Source: an uncultured Gemmiger sp. (lineage in GTDB: Bacteria; Bacillota; Clostridia; Oscillospirales; Ruminococcaceae). Taken from it: DNA of 64,000 nt. Every line of letters begins with the position of its first letter. The stretch's first letter is position 1. The stretch covers positions 1 to 64,000 of the forward strand of contig CALXHO010000006.1 in assembly GCA_944388125.1 (NCBI GenBank). The letters run 5' to 3'. Shown here in pieces: positions 25,331-33,853 of the stretch. Made by a program: the position numbers and the translations under genes. Below the pieces are notes generated by a model. The model was given only the letters and a program-made list of their open reading frames with translations, searched no databases and was not told where the DNA came from.

Positions 25331-26216
25331 GACAAAATGGATGCGCCGGTTTTCGGCGCTGGAACCAAAGACCCGCCGGGCGGTGCTGCTCTGCGGGGCG
25401 GCGGTGGTGCTGTGCCTGGTGCTGCCTCCCGCGGTGTTTGCCCTGTGGGATGGCCTGCTGCTGGGCGGCACCCGTTCCCGCCCCGCCCCCGAGGGCACCC
25501 AGCCTCTCTCCGATGCAGGGCGGCAGAACACCACCGCCTGCCTGCTGTACGACTGCGCCCATCTTCTGGGCATTGACCCGGCCCGGGGCAGCGTCTATGA
25601 GGGCTGGACCGAGCAGCCGCTGGAAGACTCCGACCTGGCCGAGGCCCGGACCCGCTGCCGGACCGTGGTGGAGCGGGCAGGGGAGCTGGGCCTGCTGGAG
25701 TCCTGGCAGACGGAGGACATTCTTGCCCTCTTTGATGACCCGGCCTATACCCTGACGGCGGCCACCGCCCCGGCGGGTCTGACCGCCTATACTCTGAGCT
25801 ATACCGGCCGCCCGGCGGAACCGGCAGAGGCCCCGGCGATGGCTGCCACCCCCGAGACCGCGTCCACCCCCGAAACAGCCGCCCCTGAGTCCTCCCGGTC
25901 CATCTGGCTATCCATGACGCTGACGGCGGAGGGAACCCCTCTGGCTTTTGACTGGCAGGACAGCTGGGCCCCCTGGGGCGCCGAACTGCCGGAGGATGCC
26001 CTGACCGGGGCCCTCGCCCTGATGGGCGTGGAAGAGTTTGATGACTGGCAGCTGCTGGAATGGTCCGATCGCCTGCCCGACGCGGGACAGTGCGCCTACT
26101 CGGCCCAGGCCCAGCTGTATGTCAGCGTCAACCGCAACAGCGGCCTGAGCATCACCGCCGCCAGCATGACGGAGGAGGAACTGGCCGGCATCTACGGGGA
26201 GGAGGATTCCCAATGA
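25317..26216 (+). CDS. Single-pass membrane protein of the lipoprotein cluster, unknown family
   Basis: 299 aa. A basic cytosolic N-terminus (MRLNETKWMRRFSALEPKTRRA) precedes one TM segment (AVLLCGAAVVLCLVLPPAVFALWDGLLLGG, about 20-48); the remaining ~250 residues should lie outside the membrane. Two compact regions (about 60-165 and 190-290) are joined by a Pro/Ala/Thr/Glu linker. I recognise no domain. ATG at 25317 has AAAAGGAGG and overlaps the kinase stop by 14 nt; the 3' end overlaps lipoprotein 3 by 4 nt (ATGA). Tight coupling suggests a kinase accessory. Confidence 0.8.
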   Translation: MRLNETKWMRRFSALEPKTRRAVLLCGAAVVLCLVLPPAVFALWDGLLLGGTRSRPAPEGTQPLSDAGRQNTTACLLYDCAHLLGIDPARGSVYEGWTEQPLEDSDLAEARTRCRTVVERAGELGLLESWQTEDILALFDDPAYTLTAATAPAGLTAYTLSYTGRPAEPAEAPAMAATPETASTPETAAPESSRSIWLSMTLTAEGTPLAFDWQDSWAPWGAELPEDALTGALALMGVEEFDDWQLLEWSDRLPDAGQCAYSAQAQLYVSVNRNSGLSITAASMTEEELAGIYGEEDSQ

Positions 26217-27586
26217 AACGACCCATCGTCACCCTTTTGTGTACTCTGACGGCTGCGGCGCTGCTGGCGGGCTGCGGCCCGGACACCGACGCCGTTCCCG
26301 CCGTCCCTGAATCCGACCCCACAGCCACAGGAGAGAGCAGCCCGGCCGCCGCACCCTCCGGCACGGATGCCCCCGCACAGCAGAAGCCTGATCTGCGCCC
26401 CCTGACCCAGGGGGCGGACAGCGCTTACTATACCTTCGGCCAGGGGCAGGGGGAGGACGGGATGCACCTGATCCTCTATGCCATCGACTATGACAAACAG
26501 CAGGCCGCACCCGTCTGCACCAAAGCGGGATGCAGCCACGATACCCCCGACTGTGAGGCCTGGCTGCCCGACCAGAACTACCGCACCATCGGCTCCGACG
26601 GGCAGGAGGTGTTCACCCTCTGCACCGTGGTGGGCAGCGACGATGCCTTTCTGGAAAGCACATCCCTCTCCGGGGGCGGAGTGCAGACGATGGCCACGCT
26701 GCCCGCCCGGGAAGGCCAGGTCTATGACTGGACCCTGGGCGCGGCGGATGAGGAGTTGGTCTGCCTGGGGGCGGTACACTATGATGCGGTCATCGGCTCT
26801 GGCAAACCCATGATCCCCGCCGCGGCGGTGGTCTCCCGGGCGGACGGCACCGTTCATCTGTACGACGCCCCCGACGAGGCCGCCGCCCGACCCGACGGCG
26901 CCACGGCGAGCACCACCTTTGCCGGGGCCGAGGGGCGCAGCCTGTATTTTCTGGTTTCGCTGCACAGTAAGAGCAGTGACACCCAGTCCTACTGTGAGCT
27001 GTGGGCCCTTGATGTGGACAGCACCCGGTGGCATCGGGTGAGCGGCTTTGCAGGCGGTATCACCAATGCAGGTACCGAATATTACGAGGTCACCCGGTCA
27101 GCCCGGCCCGGGCAGGGGAAAACCGTCATCCATGTGGACAAGGCGGAGGGCAGCATCCGCACGGTGGATGTGACCACCGGGGAGGAGACCCTCCTCTGCA
27201 CCGGCCTGCCCGGCGCCCCGGGAGAGTACGACAGCTACGACGTCACCCGCCTGCAAAACTGGTACTCTGTGGTTGTCAGCCGGCGGGACATCACCACCCA
27301 GCAAAGTCAGACCCGGTGGTTTCTGGTCCCCGCGGAAGGCGGCGACCCGGTGCCCGTGGATCTCTGCCAGTACAGCGACGCCCGGGGCAGCCAGCCGGTC
27401 AAACTCGTGGACGAGTGCGGCGGGATGTTCTACTGCCAGTACGACATCACCAACGAGCCCTACACCGGCGTGGGCAAGGATGGGGTAGCGGGCACCTTTG
27501 ACAACTATCACCTGCTTTACGGGCTGCTCCGTGTGGAGGACGCCCTTGCCTCCCGCCCCGCCTACACCGAGGTATTTGTGGAGTGA
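26213..27586 (+). CDS. Surface lipoprotein 3 with C-x4-C-x-H-x4-C motif
   Basis: 457 aa, third paralogue. Lipobox LAGC (C21), low-complexity linker to about 60, then AIDYDKQQAAPVCTKAGCSHDTPDCEAWL near 88-117. The later part contains repeated VD-TTGEE and LWALDVDSTRWHRV patches typical of propeller blades. It starts inside the stop of the membrane-protein gene (ATGA) and ends the cluster. The kinase thus lies inside a run encoding three related lipoproteins, arguing for one complex or a set of related receptors. Confidence 0.82.
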   Translation: MKRPIVTLLCTLTAAALLAGCGPDTDAVPAVPESDPTATGESSPAAAPSGTDAPAQQKPDLRPLTQGADSAYYTFGQGQGEDGMHLILYAIDYDKQQAAPVCTKAGCSHDTPDCEAWLPDQNYRTIGSDGQEVFTLCTVVGSDDAFLESTSLSGGGVQTMATLPAREGQVYDWTLGAADEELVCLGAVHYDAVIGSGKPMIPAAAVVSRADGTVHLYDAPDEAAARPDGATASTTFAGAEGRSLYFLVSLHSKSSDTQSYCELWALDVDSTRWHRVSGFAGGITNAGTEYYEVTRSARPGQGKTVIHVDKAEGSIRTVDVTTGEETLLCTGLPGAPGEYDSYDVTRLQNWYSVVVSRRDITTQQSQTRWFLVPAEGGDPVPVDLCQYSDARGSQPVKLVDECGGMFYCQYDITNEPYTGVGKDGVAGTFDNYHLLYGLLRVEDALASRPAYTEVFVE

Positions 27587-27759
27587 CGTATTTTTTACAA
27601 GTGAAGAAACAGACCTGTTATCGATGATAAAGTGCGTTCCATGACACAATGCACAAAAATTCCGGGTCAAAATTTACAAAAAACCTTTACACTCCTGAGA
27701 CAAAACGGATACATCCCCGCGTTATTCTGGATATACAGCAAGCGACGGACCCCCGAAAG

Positions 27760-27819
27760 CCGCCCCCGGCTCACCGCATCCCGGCCCCTTCGGCCGGCAG
27801 GATGCGGCAGCCGGGCGGC
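27760..27819 (+). other. Long hairpin in the leader of the amidase gene
   Basis: GCCGCCCCCGGC (27760-27771) pairs with GCCGGGCGGC (27810-27819), enclosing CCGCATCC/GGATGCGG (27774-27807) and an inner CGGCC/GGCCG stem with a CTTCG loop. TCCTTTTT follows within 3 nt, so this may be a terminator of the upstream cluster or an attenuator. The 280-bp gap shows no convincing promoter. Confidence 0.6.
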
Positions 27820-27866
27820 GTCCTTTTTCCGCCGCAGGAAGTTGACAGACGAGGAGGAAGTACCGG

Positions 27867-28853
27867 ATGGAACAGCGCACAGGAGGACGGCCCCAGCGGA
27901 GAAGAAACGTCTACCACGGCACCCAGGCACAGCGCCAGGATGTCCGCCGTGTGCGCACGGCGCCGCCTCCACCCCAGCCCGGAGCATCCCGGCCCCGCAG
28001 CGGGCGGGCGGATGCTTCCTACCGCCGGTATGCCACCCAGAAGCGCCGCCACCGGGCACTGCGGCAGCTGATGTTTCTGGTATCGGGGCTGCTGGTCGTG
28101 GGAGCCTGTGTGCTGGTCGTCACCCAGAGCAAGTTCTTCCCCATCCATGGGGAGGAGCCGGAACCGGTGCAGCCTGCCGCGGCCATGACGGACGTTACCG
28201 CCGAGGAAGCCAAATCCGGTTTCATTGTGGCGGTGGACCCGGGCCACGGAGGCGGGGACATCGGCGCCGAGGGCGTCTACTTTGACGAGTGGGAGATGAC
28301 CTGGAAAACCGCCGGCTACCTCATGGACCTGCTGGAAGCGGACGATCGTTTTTCCCCCTTCCTGACCACCGACGGCAACGAGTATGAGAAGGCCAGCCAG
28401 CGGGCGGCCAATGCGGTGGAGGGCGGTGCCCAGCTGCTCATCTCCATCCACGGCAACTCGGGGGACGACCCCAGCTATACCGGGTTTGAGTGCTATCCCG
28501 TGCCCCCGGGACGTACCTACAACGCCGAGAGCCTGGCCTTTGCCCAGCTCATTGCCGACGGGTTCGGCGCTGCCAACGAGAACCTCCGCGGCCAGAACGG
28601 CGTGCGCTACATATACTACGACGCCAACAACGAAAAGAAGATCTACGAGGTGTCGGACACCAGCGTCCATACCGATCCCACCTTCACCCTGCTGGAGGAA
28701 TGCGGCTGCCCCGCCGTGCTGGCGGAACAGTGCTTCATCACCAGCCCCCAGGATGTGGAGGCCTTCGGGGACGACGACGGCTGCCATGCCGCCGCCCAGA
28801 TCTACTACGACGCCATCTGCAGCTGGTACGAGACCTACGGCCAGCCTTCCTGA
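27867..28853 (+). CDS. N-acetylmuramoyl-L-alanine amidase (Amidase_3), membrane-anchored
   Basis: 328 aa zinc enzyme cutting the amide bond between MurNAc and L-alanine in peptidoglycan. A basic, Gln/Pro-rich cytosolic N-terminus (1-65) precedes one TM anchor (about 68-88), placing the catalytic domain (about 112-322) outside. Zinc ligands: H in VDPGHGGGD, E in the YFDEWEMT segment, H in LISIHGNS; the catalytic Glu is in VLAEQCFIT. It has no separate wall-binding repeats. ATG has GAGGAGGAAG upstream. It follows the lipoprotein cluster after a hairpin and could share its transcript, hinting at an envelope theme. Confidence 0.9.
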   Translation: MEQRTGGRPQRRRNVYHGTQAQRQDVRRVRTAPPPPQPGASRPRSGRADASYRRYATQKRRHRALRQLMFLVSGLLVVGACVLVVTQSKFFPIHGEEPEPVQPAAAMTDVTAEEAKSGFIVAVDPGHGGGDIGAEGVYFDEWEMTWKTAGYLMDLLEADDRFSPFLTTDGNEYEKASQRAANAVEGGAQLLISIHGNSGDDPSYTGFECYPVPPGRTYNAESLAFAQLIADGFGAANENLRGQNGVRYIYYDANNEKKIYEVSDTSVHTDPTFTLLEECGCPAVLAEQCFITSPQDVEAFGDDDGCHAAAQIYYDAICSWYETYGQPS

Positions 28854-28890
28854 GCCATCCTCCCCTTGCTTTGCTGCAAGCGATATACAC

Positions 28891-28938
28891 AAACACCACG
28901 CCCCGCCGGAAACATCCTCCCGGCGGGGCGTGGTGTTT
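28891..28938. terminator. Bidirectional intrinsic terminator
   Basis: AAACACCACGCCCCGCCGG pairs with CCGGCGGGGCGTGGTGTTT around 10 nt, between convergent genes. Confidence 0.92.
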
Positions 28939-28967
28939 ATCTTTATTTTGGATTTTGGAAAAAGTAC

Positions 28968-30317
28968 TCACTCCGGGTCGGCGGGAGTGGTGGTCTGTTC
29001 CAGAAAATAGGGCTCGAAATGATGCAGGTCGTCAATGCGGGCGGTGGCGGCGTAGTAGACGCCGTCGGGGCGGTATTCCTCGGTGAACACATTGCCCCGG
29101 GTGCGCAGAATGTCCGCCAGGGCCAGCTTGTCGTAGGGCAGCAGCACCTCAATGCGCCGCACCCGGGCGCTGAGGATGCCGTCCAGCCGGGCGATCAGAT
29201 CGTCCAGCCCACGGCCGGTGCGGGCGCTGGTCAGCAGGATGTCCGGGTCAAAGGACACCGCCCCCGCCTTGTCGCACTTGTTGTAGACGGTCAGCCGGGG
29301 AATCTCCCCGCAGCCCAGCTCGTCCAGCACCTCGTCGGTGACGGCCAGCTGTTCGGGGGCTGACGGGTCGCTGGCGTCGGCCACCCGCACCAGCACATCG
29401 GCAAAGGCAGCCTCCTCCAGCGTGCTCTTGAAGGCGTCCACCAGATGGTGGGGCAGGCGGCTCACAAAGCCGACGGTGTCCACCAGCACCACGTTGAGGC
29501 CGCTGGGCAACGTCAGCCGCCGGGCGGTGGGGTCCAGGGTGGCAAACAGCATGTCCGCCTCAAAGATCTCCGCCCCGCACAGGGCGTTCATCAGGCTGCT
29601 CTTGCCCACGTTGGTGTAGCCCACCAGCGCCACCACCGGCACCCCGCTCTTGCGGCGGGCCCGGCGGGTCTCGCCCCGGCGCTTCTCCATTTCCTCCAGA
29701 CGGTTTTCCAGCGTCTCGATGCGGCGGCGGATGTGACGGCGATCCAGCTCCAGCTTGGTCTCACCGGCGCCGCGGCGGGCACCGGCTCCGCCTCCTCCTC
29801 CGCCGCCCTGACGGCTCAGCGCCTCGCCCAAGCCCTGCAGCCGGGGCAGACGGTAGCGCAAAAGGGCCAGCTCGGTCTGCAGCTTGCCCTCGTTGGTGGT
29901 GGCACGGGACCGGAAGATCTCCAGGATCAGCATGGTGCGGTCGATGACCTCCACCTGCAACGCAGCGCTCAGGTTGCGCAGCTGGCTGCCGGTCAGCTCC
30001 CCGTCAAAGATGGCGGCCTGCGCCCCCGCATTCAGGCAGACCAGCCGCGCCTCGGCCACCTTGCCTTCCCCCAGCATGGTGGCAGCCTCGGGGGTGGAAC
30101 GCTTCTGGGTCACGGTGGCAACAGCCTGCATGCCGTTTGCCTCGGCCAGGGCGGCCAGCTCGTCCAGACTGCGCTCAGCGTCGAACTTGCCCTGGTCCAG
30201 CGCCAGCAATACCACGGGAATGGGACCCTCCCCCTCGGGGCTGACGGGAAAGAGGGCGTCCTCCTCCTCGGGCAGATCGGGGGTCATCTCATCGGTAAGA
30301 GGAATCAGTTCACTCAT
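28968..30317 (-). CDS. hflX: Ribosome-splitting GTPase HflX
   Basis: 449 aa. HflX binds 50S/70S ribosomes and splits stalled or stress-inactivated ribosomes. The N-terminal HflX domain contains ALDQGKFDAERSLDELAALA; a Gly-rich linker (SRQGGGGGGGAGARRGAGETK) and coiled coil (RRIETLENRLEEMEKRRGE) lead to the G domain: G1 GYTNVGKSS, G3 DTVGF, G4 YNKCDK, then the C-terminal domain (YDKLALADILRTRG). ATG has AAAGGAA upstream and overlaps the stop of the GNAT gene by 4 nt. It is the last gene of a minus-strand run that begins with envelope polysaccharide genes. Confidence 0.95.
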   Translation of the reverse strand: MSELIPLTDEMTPDLPEEEDALFPVSPEGEGPIPVVLLALDQGKFDAERSLDELAALAEANGMQAVATVTQKRSTPEAATMLGEGKVAEARLVCLNAGAQAAIFDGELTGSQLRNLSAALQVEVIDRTMLILEIFRSRATTNEGKLQTELALLRYRLPRLQGLGEALSRQGGGGGGGAGARRGAGETKLELDRRHIRRRIETLENRLEEMEKRRGETRRARRKSGVPVVALVGYTNVGKSSLMNALCGAEIFEADMLFATLDPTARRLTLPSGLNVVLVDTVGFVSRLPHHLVDAFKSTLEEAAFADVLVRVADASDPSAPEQLAVTDEVLDELGCGEIPRLTVYNKCDKAGAVSFDPDILLTSARTGRGLDDLIARLDGILSARVRRIEVLLPYDKLALADILRTRGNVFTEEYRPDGVYYAATARIDDLHHFEPYFLEQTTTPADPE

Positions 30318-30889
30318 TCGTTTGTTCCTTTCAGCAATGCGTAAGAGCGGCAGGGCACCTCGGTGCCGTCAAACCGGTGGCTGACGCCGCTGTGATGGTA
30401 GAAAAATCCCGCCTTTTCCAGCACGGCGCCGGAAGCCACATTGTCGTTGGCATGGCAGGCGCACAGCCACTGGCCGCCCGCCCCGAACCAGTAGTCCCGC
30501 ACGGCACACAGGGCCTCGGTGGCATAGCCGTTGGACCACCATTTGCGGCCGATGCAGTATCCCGCCTCCCAGGGCTCGCCCATCCGGGTGAGGACCTCGG
30601 GCCAGGGGGTGCCGGCCTCGGCGCGGGCCAGACTGATGGAGCCGATCACCACGCCGGAGGCCTTGACTTCGATGGCCCAGTCGTAGAAATCGGGGCGGCT
30701 GTACTGTTTGACGACCTCGTTGAGGTACTCGGCGGTCTCCACCCAGGAGCGGTGAGCGGCCCACCGCAGCCAGCGGGTGACCTCCGGGTCGGAGGCCCAG
30801 TTGCCGAACATGACCTCGGCGTCGTCAAGGGTGAACCGGCGCAGCACAAGGCGGCCGGTGCGGATGGTCTGTGTACCCGGATGGTCCAT
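30314..30889 (-). CDS. GNAT acetyltransferase, RimJ/RimL type
   Basis: 191 aa acetyl-CoA-dependent N-acetyltransferase. Opens with IRTGRLVLRRFTLDDAEVMFGNWASDPEVTRWLRW, the usual Acetyltransf_3 start; the acetyl-CoA motif region is EAGYCIGRKWWSNGYATEAL, then ANDNVASGAVLEKAGF. ATG at 30889 has AAAGGAGGT; the frame is open for 49 more codons upstream but these overlap the flippase gene out of frame. Substrate may be a protein N-terminus, ribosomal protein or small molecule; not determinable here. Confidence 0.88.
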   Translation of the reverse strand: MDHPGTQTIRTGRLVLRRFTLDDAEVMFGNWASDPEVTRWLRWAAHRSWVETAEYLNEVVKQYSRPDFYDWAIEVKASGVVIGSISLARAEAGTPWPEVLTRMGEPWEAGYCIGRKWWSNGYATEALCAVRDYWFGAGGQWLCACHANDNVASGAVLEKAGFFYHHSGVSHRFDGTEVPCRSYALLKGTNE

Positions 30890-30923
30890 GGTCGGGACCT
30901 CCTTTCTCAGAAAAAATCGGGGG

Positions 30924-32450
30924 TCAGGCCTGGGGGCGGAACTTGCGCAGAAGCCCCATGGCCAGCTGCCACAGCTTGCGCAGCTGGGGACGGTAGAGGG
31001 AGCAGTAGACGAACAGGATGGCACCCACCGACACAAATTTCAGGATGAAGTGATCGTACAGGATGACCCCCGCCACGGTGGCGGCCAGGGCCAGCAGGAA
31101 TCCGGAGATGGTGCGCCCGTAGTTGGGAATGGTGCGGTAATAGTATTGCCCGGTGACGGTGCGGTAGAGGAACATGGCGGCGTTGGCGCAGGCCACGGCC
31201 ACGGCGGCGCCGGTGACGTTGTACAGCGGCACCAGCCAGGCGCACATGCCGAAGTTGACCGCCACGCCCACGGCCACGCCGATGGTGTCGTGGTGGGGAC
31301 GGCGGGCGATGGCGTTGCCGTAGACGGTGCCCTCAATGAGGATGGCAAACACCGAGGAAAGCATCATGATGGGGAAAAAGCGCAGGCAGGCGCTCTTGGC
31401 CGGGAAGATGAGGAAGATGATGTCCTCAAACATGATGAGGCAGCAGAAAAATCCGAACACCAGGAAATTGAGCAGGTCGTGGATGCGGCCGATGCGCTCC
31501 TGCTCGGTGCGGTAGTGGGCGTAGACGTAGGGCCCCCAGTAGGTGGAAAAGCCCGCCTGCACCGTGGTGACCAGCTGGGCCAGGGTGTAGGAAAACTCAA
31601 ACAGCCCCTGCGCCGCCGCGCCCGAGGCCGTGGCCAGAAAGGACAGGCAGAGGGAGCGGTAGAGGGGCGTCAGGATGGCTGCCGGGGCCAGGGCGATGCC
31701 GTAGGGCAGGAAAGTGCGGTAGATGCCGGCGTCGGCGGCAAGGCCCTTGGGGGCCGGGGTGTCGTCCCCTTTGGCGGGGGCGGCAGCGTCGGGGGCAGCC
31801 GCAGGGGCTTCCGGGTCGGTCCTGGCCAGCCGCAGCGCCCGGAACCAGAAGGCGATGGCCACCCCGCCGAAGCCCGCCAGCGCCGCGCCGATGAAGGCCC
31901 AGGTGTTGGAGGTGAAAAAGCCGGGCAGCAGATAGATCAGGTTGAGGCAGGCGTTCATCCAGAGGGTCTGGACGGTGTAGGCCCGGACGTCGTTTTCCAG
32001 CCGGAGCAGCACGTTGATGTAGCGCACCAGCATGTAGAGGGTGGCGTTGAGGAAGAGGAAGGGCACCAGGGCGGCGCCCCCCTGTCCCAGGCCGAAGGCC
32101 ACTGCCAGAGGCGGGGCAAAAAAGACGGAAGCCACGGCCCCTGCCAGCACCATGACGAGGACCGACAACTTGACGCAGGCCAGGAACATCTGCCGCCCGC
32201 TCACCCCCCGGGTGGGCTCATGGTAAAAGCGCAGCAGGGCCTGATCGAGCCCCAGCATGCCCAGGTTCATCAGCGACATGGTGTAGGCCATGAAGGTGGC
32301 GGGCACACCGTAGGCATCGGGGGGCAGCACGCCCTTGATGATGAGGGCGGCGCCGCTGATGAGAAATCCCAGATAGGTGGCGATGGAATATTTCATCACG
32401 TTGCCGACAAAGCTCTCCTGCTTGGCCGGGCGCTTGGTTTCCTTGGACAC
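30924..32450 (-). CDS. Polysaccharide flippase (MATE-like, Wzx/PST family)
   Basis: 508 aa with about 14 TM segments; moves lipid-linked glycan units across the membrane. Begins FVGNVMKYSIATYLGFLISGAALIIKGVLPPDAYG, typical of Polysacc_synt flippases. A cytosolic Ala/Pro/Asp linker (TDPEAPAAAPDAAAPAKGDD, about 217-236) separates two bundles. GTG start with AAGGAGG upstream. It lies between a surface-carbohydrate transferase-like gene and a GNAT gene in the envelope operon. Confidence 0.88.
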   Translation of the reverse strand: MSKETKRPAKQESFVGNVMKYSIATYLGFLISGAALIIKGVLPPDAYGVPATFMAYTMSLMNLGMLGLDQALLRFYHEPTRGVSGRQMFLACVKLSVLVMVLAGAVASVFFAPPLAVAFGLGQGGAALVPFLFLNATLYMLVRYINVLLRLENDVRAYTVQTLWMNACLNLIYLLPGFFTSNTWAFIGAALAGFGGVAIAFWFRALRLARTDPEAPAAAPDAAAPAKGDDTPAPKGLAADAGIYRTFLPYGIALAPAAILTPLYRSLCLSFLATASGAAAQGLFEFSYTLAQLVTTVQAGFSTYWGPYVYAHYRTEQERIGRIHDLLNFLVFGFFCCLIMFEDIIFLIFPAKSACLRFFPIMMLSSVFAILIEGTVYGNAIARRPHHDTIGVAVGVAVNFGMCAWLVPLYNVTGAAVAVACANAAMFLYRTVTGQYYYRTIPNYGRTISGFLLALAATVAGVILYDHFILKFVSVGAILFVYCSLYRPQLRKLWQLAMGLLRKFRPQA

Positions 32451-32494
32451 GGCGGGTTACCTCCTTGGGGTGGAAAGGCCGGAAAAGGGCAGTC

Positions 32495-33811
32495 TCAGCC
32501 CCGGACAAAGGGACGGATGCGGTCGGTCATGCGCTGGACCTCCTCCGGGGAGACCCAGGCCTTGTCCACGTAGCCGTAGATGCGCTGGGCAAAGTTCGCC
32601 AGGGGCGGGCAGAAGGCAAAGACGGTTTTGGGCTGCCACTTGTGCCGGTAGAGAAAATGTACCCCCGCCAGCGCGCAGAACTTGAGCAGGTTGAAATGGG
32701 GAGTGAACCCCTCCCCCATGGGATGGTCCCGGGGCGGGTTTTGGTAGACCTCCTCCAGAAGATCCGCCATCCGCAGATAGGCCGGGCGGCTGCCCGGGTC
32801 AAAGTATCCCTCAATGACCTCCTTCTCGATGGGGAAGGGGGGCTCCGGGTCCTGCATGGAGGCGGCAAACTCCTCATAGGTGGTCACGTAGTGGGCGCCC
32901 TTGTAGATGACCGGGTCGTACTCGTGCTCGATGGGCATGGGGCGCAGGATGTGACAGCTCTTGTGGGCCATGTAGACCTCGGCCACGGAGGTGCTCATCC
33001 AGATGGAGATGCTGTCCGCCGCCACGATCCACTGCTTGACGCTGTCCGCAAAGATGACGTGGAAGTTGGGACGCTTTTTGGCCAGCTCCTCCAGGGCGGG
33101 GCTGTTCCACTCGCTGGGATGGCGGCGGTAGACCAGTTCCACCTCGGGGTGGTCGGCCAGATACCGGTCGAACCAGGCCAGCGTCTCGGCCATGGAGAGC
33201 CGGTTGGTACGGGCAAAGCCGGAAAAATCGGTGCCCGCCATCTTGGACAGCTCGGCCACCTCGGCGTCGGACATGCTGGCGTAGCCGAAGCTGGAAATAT
33301 ACAGGTGCAGATGCTTTTGGGGGTCGAGACCGAACTCCCTGCACAGAGCGGCCTTGTCCTTGAAATAGCCGTCAAACTCGGAACGGAGAAAATCCATCAT
33401 GACGGCGCCGGTGACGGGAGTGTTTTTCTCCTCCATGCCGTGGGCCTGCAGGCGTTTTGCCGTGCGGCTGCCCCAGCAGGTCTGGATGCACTTTTTGGCG
33501 TTGCCGTTCATGTTGAACCAGTCGCCCTCCTCCTGGGTGTCGGAGAGCATCTGTTCCCAGTGCAGGTTGACGATCTTGTCGCACCTGCCGATGTTGTTGT
33601 AGACGTGGCTGTTGATGGCCTCGTTGTCATACATGCAGCTGGCCACCAGCACCTCCGGCTTGTCCCTGCCGAACAGCCGCAGATGCTTGGGGTCCAGCAG
33701 CTGGCGGATCTCCACCTTGTAGCCCCGGCGCTCCAGCTCCAGCTTGAGCAGCAGGTCACTCTCATATTCCCGGACGGTATGTTCGTACAGAATCAAAAAA
33801 TCCAGTGCCAA
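32495..33811 (-). CDS. Surface carbohydrate biosynthesis protein (GT-B/CDP-glycerol transferase-like)
   Basis: 438 aa, likely cytosolic GT-B-type transferase. The N-terminal half begins LDFLILYEHTVREYESDLLLKLELERRGY; the C-terminal half has DHPEVELVYRRHPSEWN and DSISIWMSTSVAEVYMAHKSC, resembling the nucleotide-binding half of capsule and CDP-glycerol polymer transferases. TTG start at 33811 with GGAGGAGG 8 nt upstream. Neighbours (flippase, SGNH-like protein, MBOAT) support a role in making or exporting a wall or capsular glycan; donor and acceptor are unknown. Confidence 0.7.
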   Translation of the reverse strand: MALDFLILYEHTVREYESDLLLKLELERRGYKVEIRQLLDPKHLRLFGRDKPEVLVASCMYDNEAINSHVYNNIGRCDKIVNLHWEQMLSDTQEEGDWFNMNGNAKKCIQTCWGSRTAKRLQAHGMEEKNTPVTGAVMMDFLRSEFDGYFKDKAALCREFGLDPQKHLHLYISSFGYASMSDAEVAELSKMAGTDFSGFARTNRLSMAETLAWFDRYLADHPEVELVYRRHPSEWNSPALEELAKKRPNFHVIFADSVKQWIVAADSISIWMSTSVAEVYMAHKSCHILRPMPIEHEYDPVIYKGAHYVTTYEEFAASMQDPEPPFPIEKEVIEGYFDPGSRPAYLRMADLLEEVYQNPPRDHPMGEGFTPHFNLLKFCALAGVHFLYRHKWQPKTVFAFCPPLANFAQRIYGYVDKAWVSPEEVQRMTDRIRPFVRG

Positions 33812-33853
33812 AATGTTGCCTCCTCCAGGGGATGCGTCAGAGATTGCACCCGG

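Noticed and set aside
22667..25573. 968-aa minus-strand ORF
   Set aside because: Antisense to the lipoprotein 2 and kinase genes. It is a by-product of high GC, with a low-complexity His/Gly/Gln-rich translation and no domain.
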